Source of the DNA: Tetrahymena thermophila SB210
Lineage: Eukaryota; Ciliophora; Oligohymenophorea; Hymenostomatida; Tetrahymenidae
Direction: 5' to 3'
DNA length: 64,000 nt
Assembly (NCBI RefSeq): GCF_000189635.1
Contig: NW_002476534.1
Location: 976,924-1,040,923, forward strand
The first letter of the stretch is position 1; the number at the start of each line of letters is the position of its first letter. Positions 52,748 through 64,000 of the stretch are shown piece by piece. The notes below the pieces were generated by a model, which searched no databases, had not been told where the DNA came from, and saw only the letters and a list, made by a program, of their open reading frames with translations. The position numbers and the translations under genes were made by a program.

Positions 52748-55700
52748 ATGAAATCTAACAAATATTTCCTTTTCTTTTTAACTATAATCTATTCTATAAT
52801 TTAAAGAATATTTGCTACTTATCAAGTTTACTATAATTTTCATGATTAAGGTAGCAATCTAAAAGAACTAAATCCTTTACTAATTAGCGAAAATATATCA
52901 AATTATACCTATTCAATCAAAGTAGAGTCAAAAGATTTGATAAGTTATGTAGGAGCTACATACCAAGCTAAATTTGAACTTAATATCTCATCGCCTAGGT
53001 AAAACTATATTTAAATTAAAATTTAATAAATTTTACGATATCTAAATATAATTAGGAATATATCTTTTATAATTTAAGACTAATCTTAAAGAATTTTACA
53101 TTTAACTCTAAGTTAATCAGTATATAGTTTCACTATAGAGTAAATACTTGACTAGCCTTACTTAATTTACACTATATTTTCTTATACAAAAGAAGAAATA
53201 ATCTGGAAATAGCTTAAAATCAAAGGATTAAAGTAAATCATTTTTTATAAATGGAATATCATCCAAATATCTTTTAAACTTATTTCAATTTTTATAAATT
53301 CTATTTTAATTAAAATAGGCTGTTCATAAATATAAAAAATTATTAAATAAAGCAATCTATTTCTTTACAAAATATTAACTCTTCTTTTCTAAGGCTACTA
53401 TCAACATGTGGTGAATAATAATTTTTTCATCCTATTTATTAGAGCTGTGAAAATTGCCACCCTCGTTGCAAAGGTTGTACAGAATATAAAAAGTGTAAAG
53501 ATTGTTAATAATAACCAGGCAAAAATGAGAGATACGATTAACTTGCAGATGGGTTTTGTGATTTTTGTCCCTCAGGATAAACTTGGAAACCTGATAATAA
53601 ATGTAAAGGTTGTTCAGTTACATGCAACTGTGATAGTAGTTATAAATATTGCATTTCCTGTAAAGATAGTATTAATAATTAGCTTAATGTTGAAAGAAAC
53701 ACATGCGAACCATGTTAGTTAGACTAAGGATATTATATTGATGGATAATTTTGCAAAAGATGTAATCTGATTTGTAAGACATGCAAAGGACCATCTGATA
53801 GTGATTGTTTATAGTGTATTGATGGAGCTAAAAAATATGAAGATGGAAGTTGCAAATATAACAATTAAAATCCTAACGATTGTGTTTCTCCTTACAAATA
53901 AGATAAATCTTAAAATTGCGTTTTATGTAATTAAGATGGCTATTATATTAAGGATAAAAATTGTGTTGAATGCTAAGCTGATTTAAAATGTTAAAAGTGT
54001 TCACCTGAGACATAATGTACTTAATGCTATGCAAACAAACCTGAAAAATACCTACAAGATGGAAAAAAATGCACTGATTGCAAATAAAATGGCTATTTTA
54101 TCAATTAAAGTTTAAACATTTGTGACAATTGCATTTAAAATTGTGACATATGCAATAACAAATCTGAATGCTAAAAATGTATTTCTGGCTTTTATGTCTT
54201 AGAAGATAATAAATCTTGCTCTTAGTGCAAATAAGATGGATACTACATAGATAAATCAATTTAATTTTGCAATAAATGCCCACAGGAGAAGAAGTGCCAA
54301 AAATGTAATAATGATTTGAAATGTACTGAATGCTAAAGTGGCCTCTACCTTTTTAATTAAGATAACTGTATTTCCTGTGGCGAAGGATATTTTTAAAATG
54401 GAAAAAATTGCTTTAAATGCACTGAAAATTGCTAAATCTGTGCAGATCAAAATAAATGTAAAAAGTGCTCATAAAATTTTTATCTGTTTAATGGCGGAGC
54501 TTCATGCATACCTTGTAATAGCTAAGGATAATTTTAATAAAGCGATACATGCTAATTATGTGATGTCTCTTGCTCCAAATGTTAAGGAATGACATAAAAT
54601 GATTGTTTAGAATGCAAAGATTCAAAATAATTTAGTTATAAGGGAAAATGTGAAGCCTGCTCAAGAGATGGAGTTTTCCAAAATGGTAGATAATGTTTTG
54701 ATTGTGCTTAAAATTGTAAATCTTGTACTGGAGTAGAAATAGAGAAATGCACGTAATGCATAGATACATTTAGCTTTTAGTAAGATAAAAAATGTATAAT
54801 ATGCCCAACTTAGGATAAATATTTCATTGATGGGAATAACTTCTGTTTAAAATGCCACGATACATGCTAAACATGTTCTGATGAAAAAGAAATATCTTGC
54901 AAGACTTGTATTGACTAGTTAAAAATAGATAAATATGACCGTAAATGCAAAATCTGTAATACTAATAATGGATTCTTTGTAAATAGCTAGAATGAATGCG
55001 AGAAATGTCATTCTACTTGCAAATAATGTGATGGAACCTCAGAATCAAATTGCAAAGAATGTACTCAAGGTTTAAGCTTTTTAAATGGCAAATGTTAAAA
55101 GTGCAATACAGAAAATTCATATTATATTGATAAAAACAATAACTGTTTAGAATGCAATAAATCTTGTTAAACATGTTCAAGTAAAGATGTATGCATCAAA
55201 TGCAAAGCTGGTTTGAGTTTTCCTTCTGACTAGGCATCAAAATTATGTATTAACTGTGACTTAGATAGTATGTATGTAAAAGATCCAGAGGGCTTAAATA
55301 TTTGTTAAAACTGCCATATGAATTGCAAAGGATGCAAAGGACCAAACATTTAAGATTGCATTTAGTGTAAAGATTAATTTTATTTCAACCCAAAAGATAA
55401 TTCTTGTGAAACATGCAATTTGGAAGCAGATAAGAAGTATATTGATGACAATAAATACTGCCAAAATTGTGATGTTTAGTGTAAAACCTGCACCGGACCT
55501 GGAAACGGAAAGTGTAAACTCTGTGCAGAGGGCTTATATTTTAATGATTAGATGGTATGTATAAAATGCCCAAGTGAGAAATTTTATATAACTGATTATA
55601 AATATTGTAAGAAATGTCATGATTCTTGTCTTACCTGTAATGGTAGTTCAGATAATAATTGCTTGAGTTGTGCAAATGATTTGGCTCTCCAAGAAAATAG

Positions 55701-58700
55701 CACATGTAAATAATGCTAAATTGAAAATGGGTTCTTTGTTGCTAATGAGAACGGTGTCAAAGTTTGCAAGCAATGTGACTCGTCGTGCAAAACTTGCCAT
55801 GGATAGAATAACACTGATTGTGATTCCTGTTTAAATTTAAATTTTTTGATTGACTCTGATACAAAAATTTGTCAAGCTTGCTAAACTGAAAATAAATATT
55901 TCTAAGATGGAGTTTATTGCAAGAAATGTGATGATTCTTGCAAGAAATGCAAAAATTAAGATGCTAAATCATGTATTGAATGTGCAGAATATCCTATAAA
56001 ATTGTATTTTAGAGATGGTATTTGCCAAAAGTGTGAGGAGTCTGAAGGATTTTACATCAAAGATGACAAAATAAGCTGTGAAAAATGTGAATCAAGTTGT
56101 AAGACTTGTTATGGAGGATAAAGTAACTAGTGTAAAACTTGTTAAGAAAATAAATATTTATTTTAAGATTATACATGTAAGGAATGTGATATAGACAACA
56201 AATTTTTCAAGAGTGAAATATATTGTTTACCATGCAATTAAGAATGCTAAACCTGCTATGGATAAGGTTAAGACTAATGTCTGAGCTGCCCAGTTAATAA
56301 ATTTTTATTAACTGAGAATGGAAAACAAACTTGTATTGATTGCCTATCTACTTAATCATATTATTAAAATGGAAATAATTGTATCAGATGTGATTCATCT
56401 TGCTTAGAGTGTAAAGATTCTAATAAAACTAGTTGTACTAAATGTAGGGATACTGATTATGAATTCGAAGACGGGACTTGCTAATTAGAGTGCCCCCAAG
56501 ATGGTTATTTTAAAGAAGGTAAAAAGTGTAAAAAATGTCACTCTAGTTGCAAGCAGTGCAAAGGATAAGGTCAAAATGAATGTTTGTTATGTAATGGTGA
56601 ATAAAAAATATATCCTGAAGGGAATTGTAATGAATGTCAGATAAATAATAAATATTTTATTTAAGATAAATTTTGCTTACCTTGTCATAATTCGTGTAAA
56701 ACTTGTAAAGATAGCTCAGAAATTGGCTGCTTAGATTGCAATGCGAATTTATACAAGCAAGTTGATTAAACTTGTAAAAAATGTGATTTAAACAGTGGCA
56801 TGTTTGTTGATAAAGCTGATAATATATGTAAAAAATGTGATTTAACTTGCTAAACTTGCTCTACATCATCTGAAAATGATTGTTTAACCTGTTCAGGAAA
56901 CAGAAAATTCTATCACGAAAAAAATTCTACTTAGAAAAAGTGCATTTTATGTTAAGTTAATAATAAATAATTTGAAAAAGAAGATATGTGTTTGGATTGC
57001 GATGCAACATGCTTAACATGTAGTGGTGCTTCTGAAACAGAATGCATTACTTGCGATGGATAATATCTTATGCACTAAGATAAAAAGTGTAAAATTTGTG
57101 ATACATCAAATGGCTTTTATATTTAAGATAAAAACTGTATAGCATGTAGCGATGGTTGTCAAACATGCGATAAAGATGGCTGTAAGAAATGCATAGGTAA
57201 TTTTAAACTCAAAGAAGGAGTATGTACTGAATGTAAGCTATCTGATGGTTATTTTATATAAGACTCTAACTGTATAAAATGTCATTCTTCTTGTAAGGAG
57301 TGTTCTGGACCATCTTAATTTGATTGTACAACCTGTAAAGATAATTAATATCTTAAAAAAGTGGATGAAAATGATTCAAATTCCCAAAAACAATGCTAGG
57401 AATGTCCTAATGAAGGCTATTTTGTGAAAGATAAGGAATGTGTTAAGTGCCATGATACATGTCTTAAGTGTCACTCTTAAGACTCCACTGGCTGTGATGT
57501 ATGCAAAGACAATTTAAAATTTAGAACAGATAAGACTTGCTAAAAATGCCCTTCTGAAAATTTTTATGTTGATAAAGACAGATGTTTGGAATGCTTTGCA
57601 GATTGTAAAACATGTAGTGGTCCTTAATCTAACTAGTGTTTATCTTGTAAGGAGGGTTTAAATATATATTACAAAGATAACATTTGCAGAGATTGCAACA
57701 AAGATAATTTCTGGATATCAAAAGAGGATAATATTTGCTATGATTGTCACTATTCTTGCTAAACCTGTAATGGAAATAATAAAGAAAATTGTACTAAATG
57801 TTAAACTCCTTTCATGTGGCTTGGTAATTTATGTGATTCATGCCCAAAGTCTAATTATTATGCAGATCTAACAAATAATAAGTGTATTGCTTGTCATTAA
57901 TCTTGTGAATTTTGTAGTAGTGACTAAGAAACTGATTGTTTAAAGTGCAAAAATGATGCGAAATTCCATACAGAAAAAATCAATTAAGGTGGAATTATTT
58001 AAGAAGTAAAGTATTGCAAGAATTGCTAAATAAATAACGGTTATTTTGTTAAAGGAGACTAGTGCTTAAAGTGCCATAGTAGCTGTTTAACTTGCGATGA
58101 TGAATAAGAAAATAAATGTAAGTCTTGTTAAGATGGATTGTTTTTATTTGAAGATGGAACCTGCAAGAAATGTCCTAATGAGGAGTACTATTCAGAAAAA
58201 ATAAATCAAATTAATATGTGCAAGTAATGCTCTCCTAATTGTCTAACATGCTCATAATTTGGAGATGACAAATGCCTAACATGTAAAAAAGATCTTTATA
58301 AAAATGATTCAGACAAATGTGAAAAATGCGAAACAGATAAAAAAGTTTTTATTAAAGGAGATAGATGCCTTCACTGTGATAGCACATGTAAAACATGTAA
58401 AGATGAGAGTCCTAAGGGTTGTGATAAATGTGAAGATAATCTTAGTAAGCTGCCAGATAAGACCTGCTAAAAATGCCCACAAAAGGGGTATTTCTTAGAA
58501 GGAGAGTTTTGCAAATTTTGTCATAACACTTGTGAAGAGTGTGAAGGCGAAAATTAAAAATAATGCAAAATTTGTGCAACTGGATTAAAATTTTGGAAAG
58601 ATGAAAACGGAGATTAGATTTGTGTAAAGTGCTAAGAAAAGATTGCCCATTATGTTGATGGATTATATTGCAAGCCTTGCCATTCAAGCTGTTTAGAGTG

Positions 58701-61700
58701 CTCTGGAGGAGACTAATCACAATGCAAGAAATGTGTAGAAGGGAAATATTTCAAAAATAAAAATAATTAAGGTGAAGGTTAATGTCTAGAATGTGCAGGA
58801 TCTTATTTTGTATAAGGAGATTTATGCTTAGCTTGCCATTAGAACTGTTAAACTTGCAAAGGGTCTTAAGAAACAGATTGTATTTAGTGTGCTGGATAAC
58901 TTAAATTCAACAAAGATAAGTCAAAATGTATAAACTGTAGGACAGATAATGGATAGTTTTTGAATAATGACATTTGCTATGATTGTGATAAAAGCTGCAA
59001 AATCTGTAATGGAGAAAGTAATACAAACTGTTTATAATGTATTGATGATCTTTATTTTTTCCAAGAAGACGATAATACTAAAAATAAATGTAAGCAATGC
59101 CCCTCAGAATTATACTATATAGATCTTAATAAAAGAGATTGTTTAAAATGTGATGATTCATGCTAAACTTGTAAACCTGGGTTGCCTAAACAATGCTTAA
59201 AATGCAAATAAGGAGGAACTTTTATGGACGATGGTACATGCTAAATTTGTCCAGAGTTTGGCTTTTTTGTAAATGATGGTAAATGTTTGAAATGTGATCC
59301 ATCTTGCAAAAAGTGCTAAGGGGACAGTGCTTTAAATTGTACTGAATGCCATGAAAATAATTACTTTGACTTAAATGACAGTAATAAGTGTAAGGAATGT
59401 GATACTTTAAAAGGTCACTTTATATAGAATAACAAAAATTGTTAGAAATGTAACGATTCTTGCTAGACTTGTAAAGATGATACTGAATTCGGTTGTTTGA
59501 CCTGCAAGAATACTTTATATTTTAAAGATTTTGTTGACCCATCTGATACTTCAAAAGTAAAATAAAAGTGTGAGACTTGTGATTAAAATAATGGATGGGT
59601 TATTAATGGAGCAGATGTTGGAAAACAAAAATGTTAAAAATGTCATGAGTCATGCAAAACATGTTCTGGCATAGATGCTAAATAGTGTACTGAATGCAAG
59701 AATGAACTTTATTTTAGAGATGAAATATGTTAATAATGTGATGTTAGTGATGGTTTTTTTATCAAAGATAAATTTTGTTTAAAATGTTCAGAAAACTGCA
59801 AAACTTGTAGTGGTACTGAAAAAAATGAGTGTCTTAACTGTAGAACAAATAAATTCTTTATTGAGAATACATAGGAGTGCTAGTCTTGTAATTAGGACTA
59901 AGGATTTTATTTAGATACTAATTCCAGGTGTTTTAAATGCCATAGTTCGTGTAAAACATGCAATGGTAGTGAAGATAAAAATTGTACTAAATGTGCAGAT
60001 AAATTAAGTTTTCTTGATGGATTATGCAAAATTTGTGATGTATAAAACAAATATTATATTGAAGAATCGACAAATAAATGCCTAAAATGTCATGATACTT
60101 GCTAAACATGTAAAGGAAGTGGGGTAAATTAATGCCTGTCTTGTAAAGATAAACTAACATTTGATGAGGATAACAATTGCATTACATGTCCATCAGAAGG
60201 ATATTACGTAGATAACCATAAATGTATTAAATGTCATGATTCTTGTAAATAGTGTAGCTCTTAATTAGCAACAGGTTGCACTGAATGCCAAACTTATCTT
60301 TTTTACTATCCAACTAGTAAACTTTGTAAGTCTTGTGATATTTAAGACGGTTATTTTGTGAAGAAAGAACCAACAGGAAATTTCAGTCAGTTATGCTTAT
60401 CGTGTCATTAAGATTGTAAAACTTGTATTGATGAACAACAAAACAATTGCCTAATTTGCAGAGAAGTTTATTCGTTTAAAAACGATAAAAACATATGCAA
60501 GAATTGTCATAAAGACTGCTAAAAATGTAATGGAGAATAATAAACAGATTGTATAGAATGTAAGTAACCTGGTTATCACATAAGGTTAGATATGACTTGT
60601 GGTTTATGTTTATCTAATTAATATCTAGAAGACAATCATTGTAAAAATTGCTCAGATAACTGCTTAAAATGTGGTGATATTAAAACATGTTAAGAATGTG
60701 GAAACAATACTCATATAAAATAAAATGGTAAATGTGGAGAATGTGAGAAAAATGAATATGCTGACAAAGCTACCAACAAATGTATGCCATGTCATGAAAC
60801 TTGCTTAAGTTGCAAAGGTAGTTAAAATAATGAGTGTTTGTAATGTTAAGATGGAGCTTTAAGAATAAGGACAGATACTAAGCAATGCGGTAAATGCGAT
60901 TCTAATTAATATTATGATAATATCTAGTGCTATGATTGTCATAGAGATTGTAAAACATGCTCAGGACCTGGTAATGATATAGATTAATGCACGTCATGTG
61001 TAGATGTAACTAAATACGAATGTAATTAAAATGATTTGAACTATTTTGCTTAGAATTACTAACAAAAAAAACAATGTGAAAAGAAATGCTTGAAATGCCA
61101 TTAGAATTGTAATTAATGCTTTGGAGAATAGAGCAACTAATGCATGAAATGCGATAGAATGATCCTTTAGAATGATTTTTCTTGTTAAAGAAAATGTCCA
61201 GAAAGAATGTTTTTCGATGAATCTGATCCTAAAGAAGTTAAATGTACAAATTGTGAAAAAAATTGTAAAGTTTGTGAAAATCAAAATAAATGTTTAGCAT
61301 GTGATGAAGAATATACTTTATTAGAAGGTTAGTGTTATAAATGCTTGAGTCACTAATATTTAGGTAATTTTTGATTTTTTGCAAATTTTTCATTTTAAAA
61401 ATTTCATCATTCGATTATTAAAATCATAAATAGTATTAAATTTCTAAGTCTTTTTTAGCTATTGTAACTTTAATTAAGTAAATAAATAAATATACTTAAT
61501 ACAAATCATTTTAATTTAAAACCCTCATATTTTTTTAATGATTTTACCTTACAGAATTAGATAATGAGCAAAAAAAATATTTTCATTACAATTTTTTTTA
61601 AACAATAATCTGCAAAATCCACACTCTAACCCAAGTATTTATTATAGTTGTATTTATTACATTAAAAAATATTTATTCAATTAATAAATTTAAATAAAGT

Positions 61701-63978
61701 GCTTTTTTTTGAGAAAAATTGAATCAATTTTTTTTAATTTTAAATTTAAATTTTAAAATCTATTTTGATTAAATTATAAATTTATTTTTTTTTGTATAAA
61801 ATAGATTAAAAACTTAAAAAATGCATTGAATGCGATAGCGATTGTAAAACTTGCTTTAATCAAGGCAGATAAGCTTGTATCGAGTGTTCAGATCCTGCCA
61901 AATTTTTTGATTAAGATAATTTTTGTGTAAGCTAATGTGTTTATGGGTACATTAAGAATGACAAAACAAATAGATGCTAAAAGTGCAAATATATTATAGA
62001 CTAAAAAACTAAATCTAAAACATGCGTGGTAGATTGCAACAAAAATTAATTTTTAGATCCTCAAACTTAAATTTGCAATGATTGTTAAAATAATTGCTCA
62101 GAATGCGAATCCCTCACAAAATGTACATCATGCATCTAAAATTATCATTTTGTAAGCGAAAAGTAAGAAGCTTGCAGAAAATGCGAGTAAGATGAGTATA
62201 TTAGCAGCAAAAATGTATGTAAGAAGTGCGAGTTTTTAAATTGCTTAACTTGCAATGAAAATCATTGCACTAAGTGCTCTTACAAGTATCTTCTTAATGA
62301 AAGTAATACATGTAAGTATGATGATCGCTACAATTACTATGAGTGCACTGACTTAAATAAATTAGATGATAGCTGTGAAAAAGAGATGTAATTGATAGAC
62401 AAAATTGATTTTGGTATGAAATAATCTATAATAGCAACATATTCTATACAAGCTATTTCTTTTTTTATCCTAAGATCCACTTCAGTTATGTCTTACTCAA
62501 TACAAATTCAATAATAAATAGGTAATAGTTATTTGCTAAAAGACTCTTTAAAAAGCCTAAGTTTAGGACCTACTTTTTATTAGTAAAATTTCTAATAAAA
62601 TTTAATCAACATGATACCAAATCCCTTTAGGTATATTTCAGCCTATGACTCATATTTTTATCCTAAGTAGAGTATTAATAGTTTATAATCTTTCAAATTA
62701 GATTAAAGTTTAGAAAGCAAATATCTATAAAATAACACTTCATTAAAAGAATAAGCATATTAATAAGCGAATCAAGGTATTTATAACAGTAGTTAAAATA
62801 TAACCAGCAATTCAGTGAAGCATTTAAAAAATGAAATATAAAATTAATAGATTAATTCTAATCCTCTAAGGAATTTGTTGTAAGAGAAAAGAGAGCTAGA
62901 AGAAAATTCATTAATTTAAAATAATCTAAGAGATATCCGCTCTTAAGAATTGAGTAGCATATTTGTAGAAACCATAATAATGTATAGTTTTATTTTCCTT
63001 TTGATAATACTATTCTATGTGATAGTATATTTTTTTAGAAATAAGTATGAGCTGATGAGTCAAATCTATAGTAATAGATTCAAATTTATTATTCAAATGC
63101 AACAAATATTCTCCAACTTCATTTTTACAAGCATGCTCTATTCTTATTCTTTCATGAATTTTTCTTCTATGAGCTTAATAAACTGGTTAGGAATAGCTTT
63201 TTAGGTTGTTTACATAATATTTTATTGTACTTTTGGATTTATACTATTTAGAAAAGTAAGAAATTTCAGTAAAAAAGTGTATGATGAAGACTAACTTAAA
63301 TATTAGCTATTTTTTATAGAAGGAATAGCCACTGATTTGCCTTTCAATAAATATTTTTGGTTTATTTTTGAGTTCAGAAAAGTGATTATTTTACTTTTAC
63401 AATTTTGTGTTCCTCTAACTGAAATATCTGTCTTGCTCATTTTGATAATTAACTTTTCTTTTTTGATTTTTTATTGGTTAACAAAGCCATTTGAAGTTAA
63501 AAGTTAGCTATGGTATTACTTTATTCTTGAAATTCTGAATTTTATGAATAGTTTATTGCTTTGTTCTCTGTTCTTTTCCAACTCTAAGATAATAAGTTGG
63601 TGGATTTTAGTAAATCTTATGCTCATTAACTTTATAGTTTTAATTTATACGATTTATAGCTTATGCAGAGGTATATATATCAAATACTTCAAAGTGAGAT
63701 TTATAGTATCAAAAGTTTAAGAAACTGAGGTTTCAATTAAATGGAAGCAAATAAGAAACAATTTTAAGTTAAAAAGATATATCATTTCCAAAAAAAATGC
63801 ACCAATCCCTCTATCAGTGAATGAAATACTTAATTAAAGTGCTGATATTAGTTAATTTAGTAGCTATTCTTCAAAGAATTTTGAAGAAAAATCTGATTGC
63901 ATAAATGAATTATCTATTAAATGGTAAATAAATCCTCTTAAAGTGAGAGAGATAGCTCTTCCAAAAATTCAAAAATGA
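52748..63978 (+). CDS. Gene F: giant cysteine-rich, C-terminally multi-pass membrane protein
   Basis: Exons are 52748-52998, 53056-53232, 53319-61363 and 61805-63978, 10,647 coding bases, ~3,548 residues, with a consistent frame at all junctions. The signal peptide begins MKSNKYFLFFLTIIYSII. The exon-1 insertion GCTACTTATCAA (ATYQ) is shared with E but not with B or C. The ectodomain has the same order of CxxC repeats as C, including RLLSTCGEQ...CENCHPRCKGC at its start. Exon 4 carries the final repeats, hydrophobic segments from about residue 3207 and the tail EEKSDCINELSIKWQ ending at TGA 63976-63978. It is the longest and apparently intact copy, and closest to C in the 3' half. A cell-surface location is inferred from the signal peptide and membrane segments. 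Confidence 0.88.
61364..61804 (+). other. Gene F intron 3, expanded form
   Basis: 441 bases, against 203-204 in B and C. The first ~170 bases, including AAAACCCTCA, match B and C. The extra middle part (CTGCAAAATCCACACTCTAACCC through AATAAATTTAAATAAAG) is found again in front of the exon-4 pseudogene at ~25490-25680. The phase-1 acceptor AAATAG|AT is conserved. Confidence 0.7.
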
Positions 63979-64000
63979 TTTCATTATAAATTTTTAAAAT
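63979..64000. other. Start of the gene F 3' flank
   Basis: Only 22 bases follow the stop. They match the sequence after gene C, so the array unit probably continues past the window. Confidence 0.6.

Overview
The window reads as nuclear DNA of a ciliate, most likely Tetrahymena or a close hymenostome relative. It is extremely AT-rich. Very long reading frames appear only when TAA and TAG are read as glutamine and TGA is kept as the sole stop. The inferred introns are AT-rich GT...AG introns of about 57 to 560 bases, far longer than the tiny introns of Paramecium. I saw no bacterial-style operons, tRNA or rRNA genes, CRISPR, telomere repeats or chromosome-breakage motif.

The window is a head-to-tail array of one gene family, all on the + strand. 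From left to right: gene A (955-12235), gene B (13636-24614), a decayed 3' gene fragment (25500-26637), gene C (28394-39376), small gene D (41838-43661), chimeric gene E (46095-50200) and gene F (52748-63978). A, B, C and F share a four-exon plan. Exon 1 encodes a signal peptide, exon 2 is short, exon 3 is an 8-kb cysteine-rich exon, and exon 4 adds more cysteine repeats, about six or seven hydrophobic segments and a charged tail. The predicted proteins are about 3,530-3,550 residues. The ectodomain is built of CxxC repeats of the furin-like / growth-factor-receptor / Giardia-VSP-like type. D and E end without the membrane exon and look like secreted or soluble relatives.

The array shows active remodelling. 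E joins the 5' half of a large gene to a D-like middle, a second copy of its own N-terminal segment, and a 3' end and flank shared with D. B and E each carry a net one-base deletion relative to their paralogues. A shortened exon-4 copy lies between B and C. About 360 bp of the promoter-side DNA of C is inverted relative to B, E and F. An AT-rich block is duplicated in tandem (offset 854 bp) between C and D. The spacers upstream of B, C, E and F descend from one ancestral spacer.

The genes give no hint of a metabolic pathway. The plausible reading is a surface or receptor-like protein family evolving by tandem duplication, conversion and recombination. Exon boundaries come from comparing the paralogues with each other, not from transcripts. 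I followed frame continuity at every exon junction and read many stretches codon by codon, but I did not check every codon of each 8-kb exon for TGA.
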